Below are positions 5,734 through 7,031 of a stretch of 7,031 nt of DNA, one piece after another. Made by a program: the position numbers and the translations under genes. The notes under the pieces were generated by a model. That model saw nothing but the letters and a program-made list of their open reading frames with translations. It was not told where the DNA came from and ran no database searches. Position 1 is the first letter of the stretch. Each line of letters starts with the position of its first letter. The DNA is from Candidatus Schekmanbacteria bacterium (GTDB taxonomy: Bacteria; Schekmanbacteria; GWA2-38-11; J061): positions 1 through 7,031 of the forward strand of contig RFHX01000131.1 of assembly GCA_003695725.1 (NCBI GenBank), read 5' to 3'.

Positions 5734-7031
5734 ATGAACCGCTTGTTAAGTGGAAACAATATATATATACCCCTGTTCTTTTTATTTGCAGCAATCGTAT
5801 CTCTTGTAATAGTTTTTCTTCCTGCCAATCAATCCCTTTTTATAGGCGCCGCCTTTTTTATTATTATTGTTTCTTTTATAAGCAATGAAATTGCTCTCTA
5901 CTTTGTAATTTTCTCAATGCTTCTTTCTCCGGAAATCACTATAACAACTCTTGGATCAGGGGATATTGAACTTGGCAGAACTGTAGTTATAAGATTCGAG
6001 GATATTTTGCTTCTACTTTTAGGTCTTTCATGGTTTACGAAAACAGCAATCTACAAGGAAATTGGCTTGATTGCCAAAACACCATTGAATAAGCCAATTT
6101 TTTACTACATTGGCGTTTGTGTCTTATCGACTATCTTTGGTATTTTTAGGAATGATGTTTCTGTAATGTCAGGCTTCTTTTATGTCCTTAAATATTTTGA
6201 ATATTATGTCATCTACTTCATAGTTGTAAACAATATCGATAATTTGAAAGATATAAAAAAGATACTTTATGCTGTATTTTCAACTTGTATAATCATTTGC
6301 ATATATGGGCTTTATCAAATTCCGGCAGGCAAGCGTGTTTCTGCTCCATTTGAAGGTGAAACAGGCGAACCAAATACACTTGGCGGCTATCTTCTGATAC
6401 TCTTCTTTATTTCTGCAGGAATTTTTCTTTTTTCAAAGAGGTGGAAAGAGAAGGGAATTACATTGTTTTTAATGGGGATTATTTTTCTTCCCTTTGTATA
6501 TACACTATCAAGAAGCTCATATCTTGCATTTATTCCTGCATCATGCATTATTCTCTATTATGTAAGAAAAAGAATTGCTGTTGTAGCAACAGCGCTTCTT
6601 ATAATTATACTTATGCCTTTTTTCCTGCCAAAACCTGCTTATGAAAGAGTTGAATATACATTTAAACAGCCTCCCCAAGCAAAACAGCTCAAAATAGCAG
6701 GGATGAGAATTGATACATCTACTTCTGAAAGAATAAATGCATGGCTTGAAAGTGGAAAGGATTTTATAAAACATCCTTTTTTTGGCTACGGAATTACCGG
6801 CTACAAGTTTCGTGATGCACAATATGTGAGAATACTTATGGAAACAGGAATCATTGGGCTAATTGCTTTCATCTATCTCTTATACAGTCTTTACAAAGAA
6901 TCGTTGAGGATTCTTCCCAAACTATCTCTATGTTGGTGTAAAGGGCTGATTATCGGCTATATTGCCGTAATTACTGCACTTGCCACACACAGTATAGGTG
7001 CAAATACTTTCATAATTATCAGAATAATGGA
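5734..7031 (+). CDS. O-antigen ligase/Wzy-type polymerase membrane protein (3' end cut off)
   Basis: A multi-spanning membrane protein, 432 codons visible and running off the window. Many hydrophobic helices (first ones about 10-30, 35-64 and 88-101) separate short polar loops. Motifs match the Wzy_C/WaaL family: GEPNTLGGYL (211-220), LSRSSYLAF (258-266), then a large loop with ERINAW (332-337), HPFFGYGITGY (347-357) and METGIIGL (369-376), and THS near 418-420. Arg260 and His347 are candidates for the conserved Arg and His of the family. Such enzymes move lipid-linked glycan, either polymerising repeat units (Wzy) or ligating them to lipid A-core or a protein; which one cannot be told from sequence. 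ATG 5734 is the first start after an in-frame TAA at 5728-5730. It has no clear ribosome binding site and lies 17 bp after the kinase stop, suggesting translational coupling. Its place after wza and wzc fits a Wzy-dependent pathway. Confidence 0.88.
   Translation, partial: MNRLLSGNNIYIPLFFLFAAIVSLVIVFLPANQSLFIGAAFFIIIVSFISNEIALYFVIFSMLLSPEITITTLGSGDIELGRTVVIRFEDILLLLLGLSWFTKTAIYKEIGLIAKTPLNKPIFYYIGVCVLSTIFGIFRNDVSVMSGFFYVLKYFEYYVIYFIVVNNIDNLKDIKKILYAVFSTCIIICIYGLYQIPAGKRVSAPFEGETGEPNTLGGYLLILFFISAGIFLFSKRWKEKGITLFLMGIIFLPFVYTLSRSSYLAFIPASCIILYYVRKRIAVVATALLIIILMPFFLPKPAYERVEYTFKQPPQAKQLKIAGMRIDTSTSERINAWLESGKDFIKHPFFGYGITGYKFRDAQYVRILMETGIIGLIAFIYLLYSLYKESLRILPKLSLCWCKGLIIGYIAVITALATHSIGANTFIIIRIM

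Noticed and set aside
6441-6822. Short frames on both strands inside the last gene (6441-6644 + and 6541-6822 -)
   Set aside because: Both lie within the continuous ligase/polymerase frame, which carries the family motifs; their own translations are Cys/Ser/Tyr-rich and meaningless.
1-7031. CRISPR array, insertion sequence, tRNA or phage-like genes
   Set aside because: No spaced direct repeats, transposase motifs, terminal inverted repeats or tRNA-like cloverleaf were seen; the genes are continuous and of one style.

Overview
The window looks like a piece of a cell-surface polysaccharide (capsule, exopolysaccharide or O-antigen type) locus from an AT-rich, Gram-negative (two-membrane) bacterium. 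A double membrane is implied by an outer-membrane Wza-type export lipoprotein with a lipobox, next to a Wzc-type inner-membrane copolymerase/kinase. The gene set (ExeA/GspA-like AAA ATPase, HD-GYP protein, Wza, Wzc, O-antigen ligase/polymerase) recalls exopolysaccharide loci of deltaproteobacteria, Nitrospirota and uncultured relatives, but the sequence alone does not fix the phylum. There are no tRNA, rRNA, CRISPR or mobile-element signals.

Layout, all on the + strand: 1-107 is the AT-rich tail or leader of something upstream. A short AAA+ ATPase follows at 108-899 (TTG start). Then come an HD-GYP protein (916-2109), a 69-bp gap with the best promoter candidate in the window, the Wza-like lipoprotein (from 2185, possibly 2179, to 3273), an 808-residue Wzc-like chain-length regulator fused to a BY-kinase domain (3290-5716), and a multi-spanning O-antigen ligase/polymerase-type protein (from 5734) cut off by the window end. 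The four gaps between genes are 16, 69-75, 16 and 17 bp, so the genes probably form one operon, with an extra internal promoter in front of the export genes.

How they may work together: the Wzc-like protein controls chain length and links the inner membrane to the Wza-like channel. The last gene would polymerise or ligate the glycan. The ATPase and the HD-GYP protein are the regulatory or accessory half, probably tying export to ATP-driven assembly and to cyclic-di-GMP. The least ordinary points are a third, C-terminal membrane segment on the BY-kinase with only three nearby tyrosines, a His-to-Glu change at a metal-ligand position of the HD-GYP domain, and the packaging of a minimal ExeA-like ATPase with an HD-GYP protein directly upstream of Wza/Wzc. 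No clearly unprecedented system is visible; this is a recognisable export locus with several variant parts.
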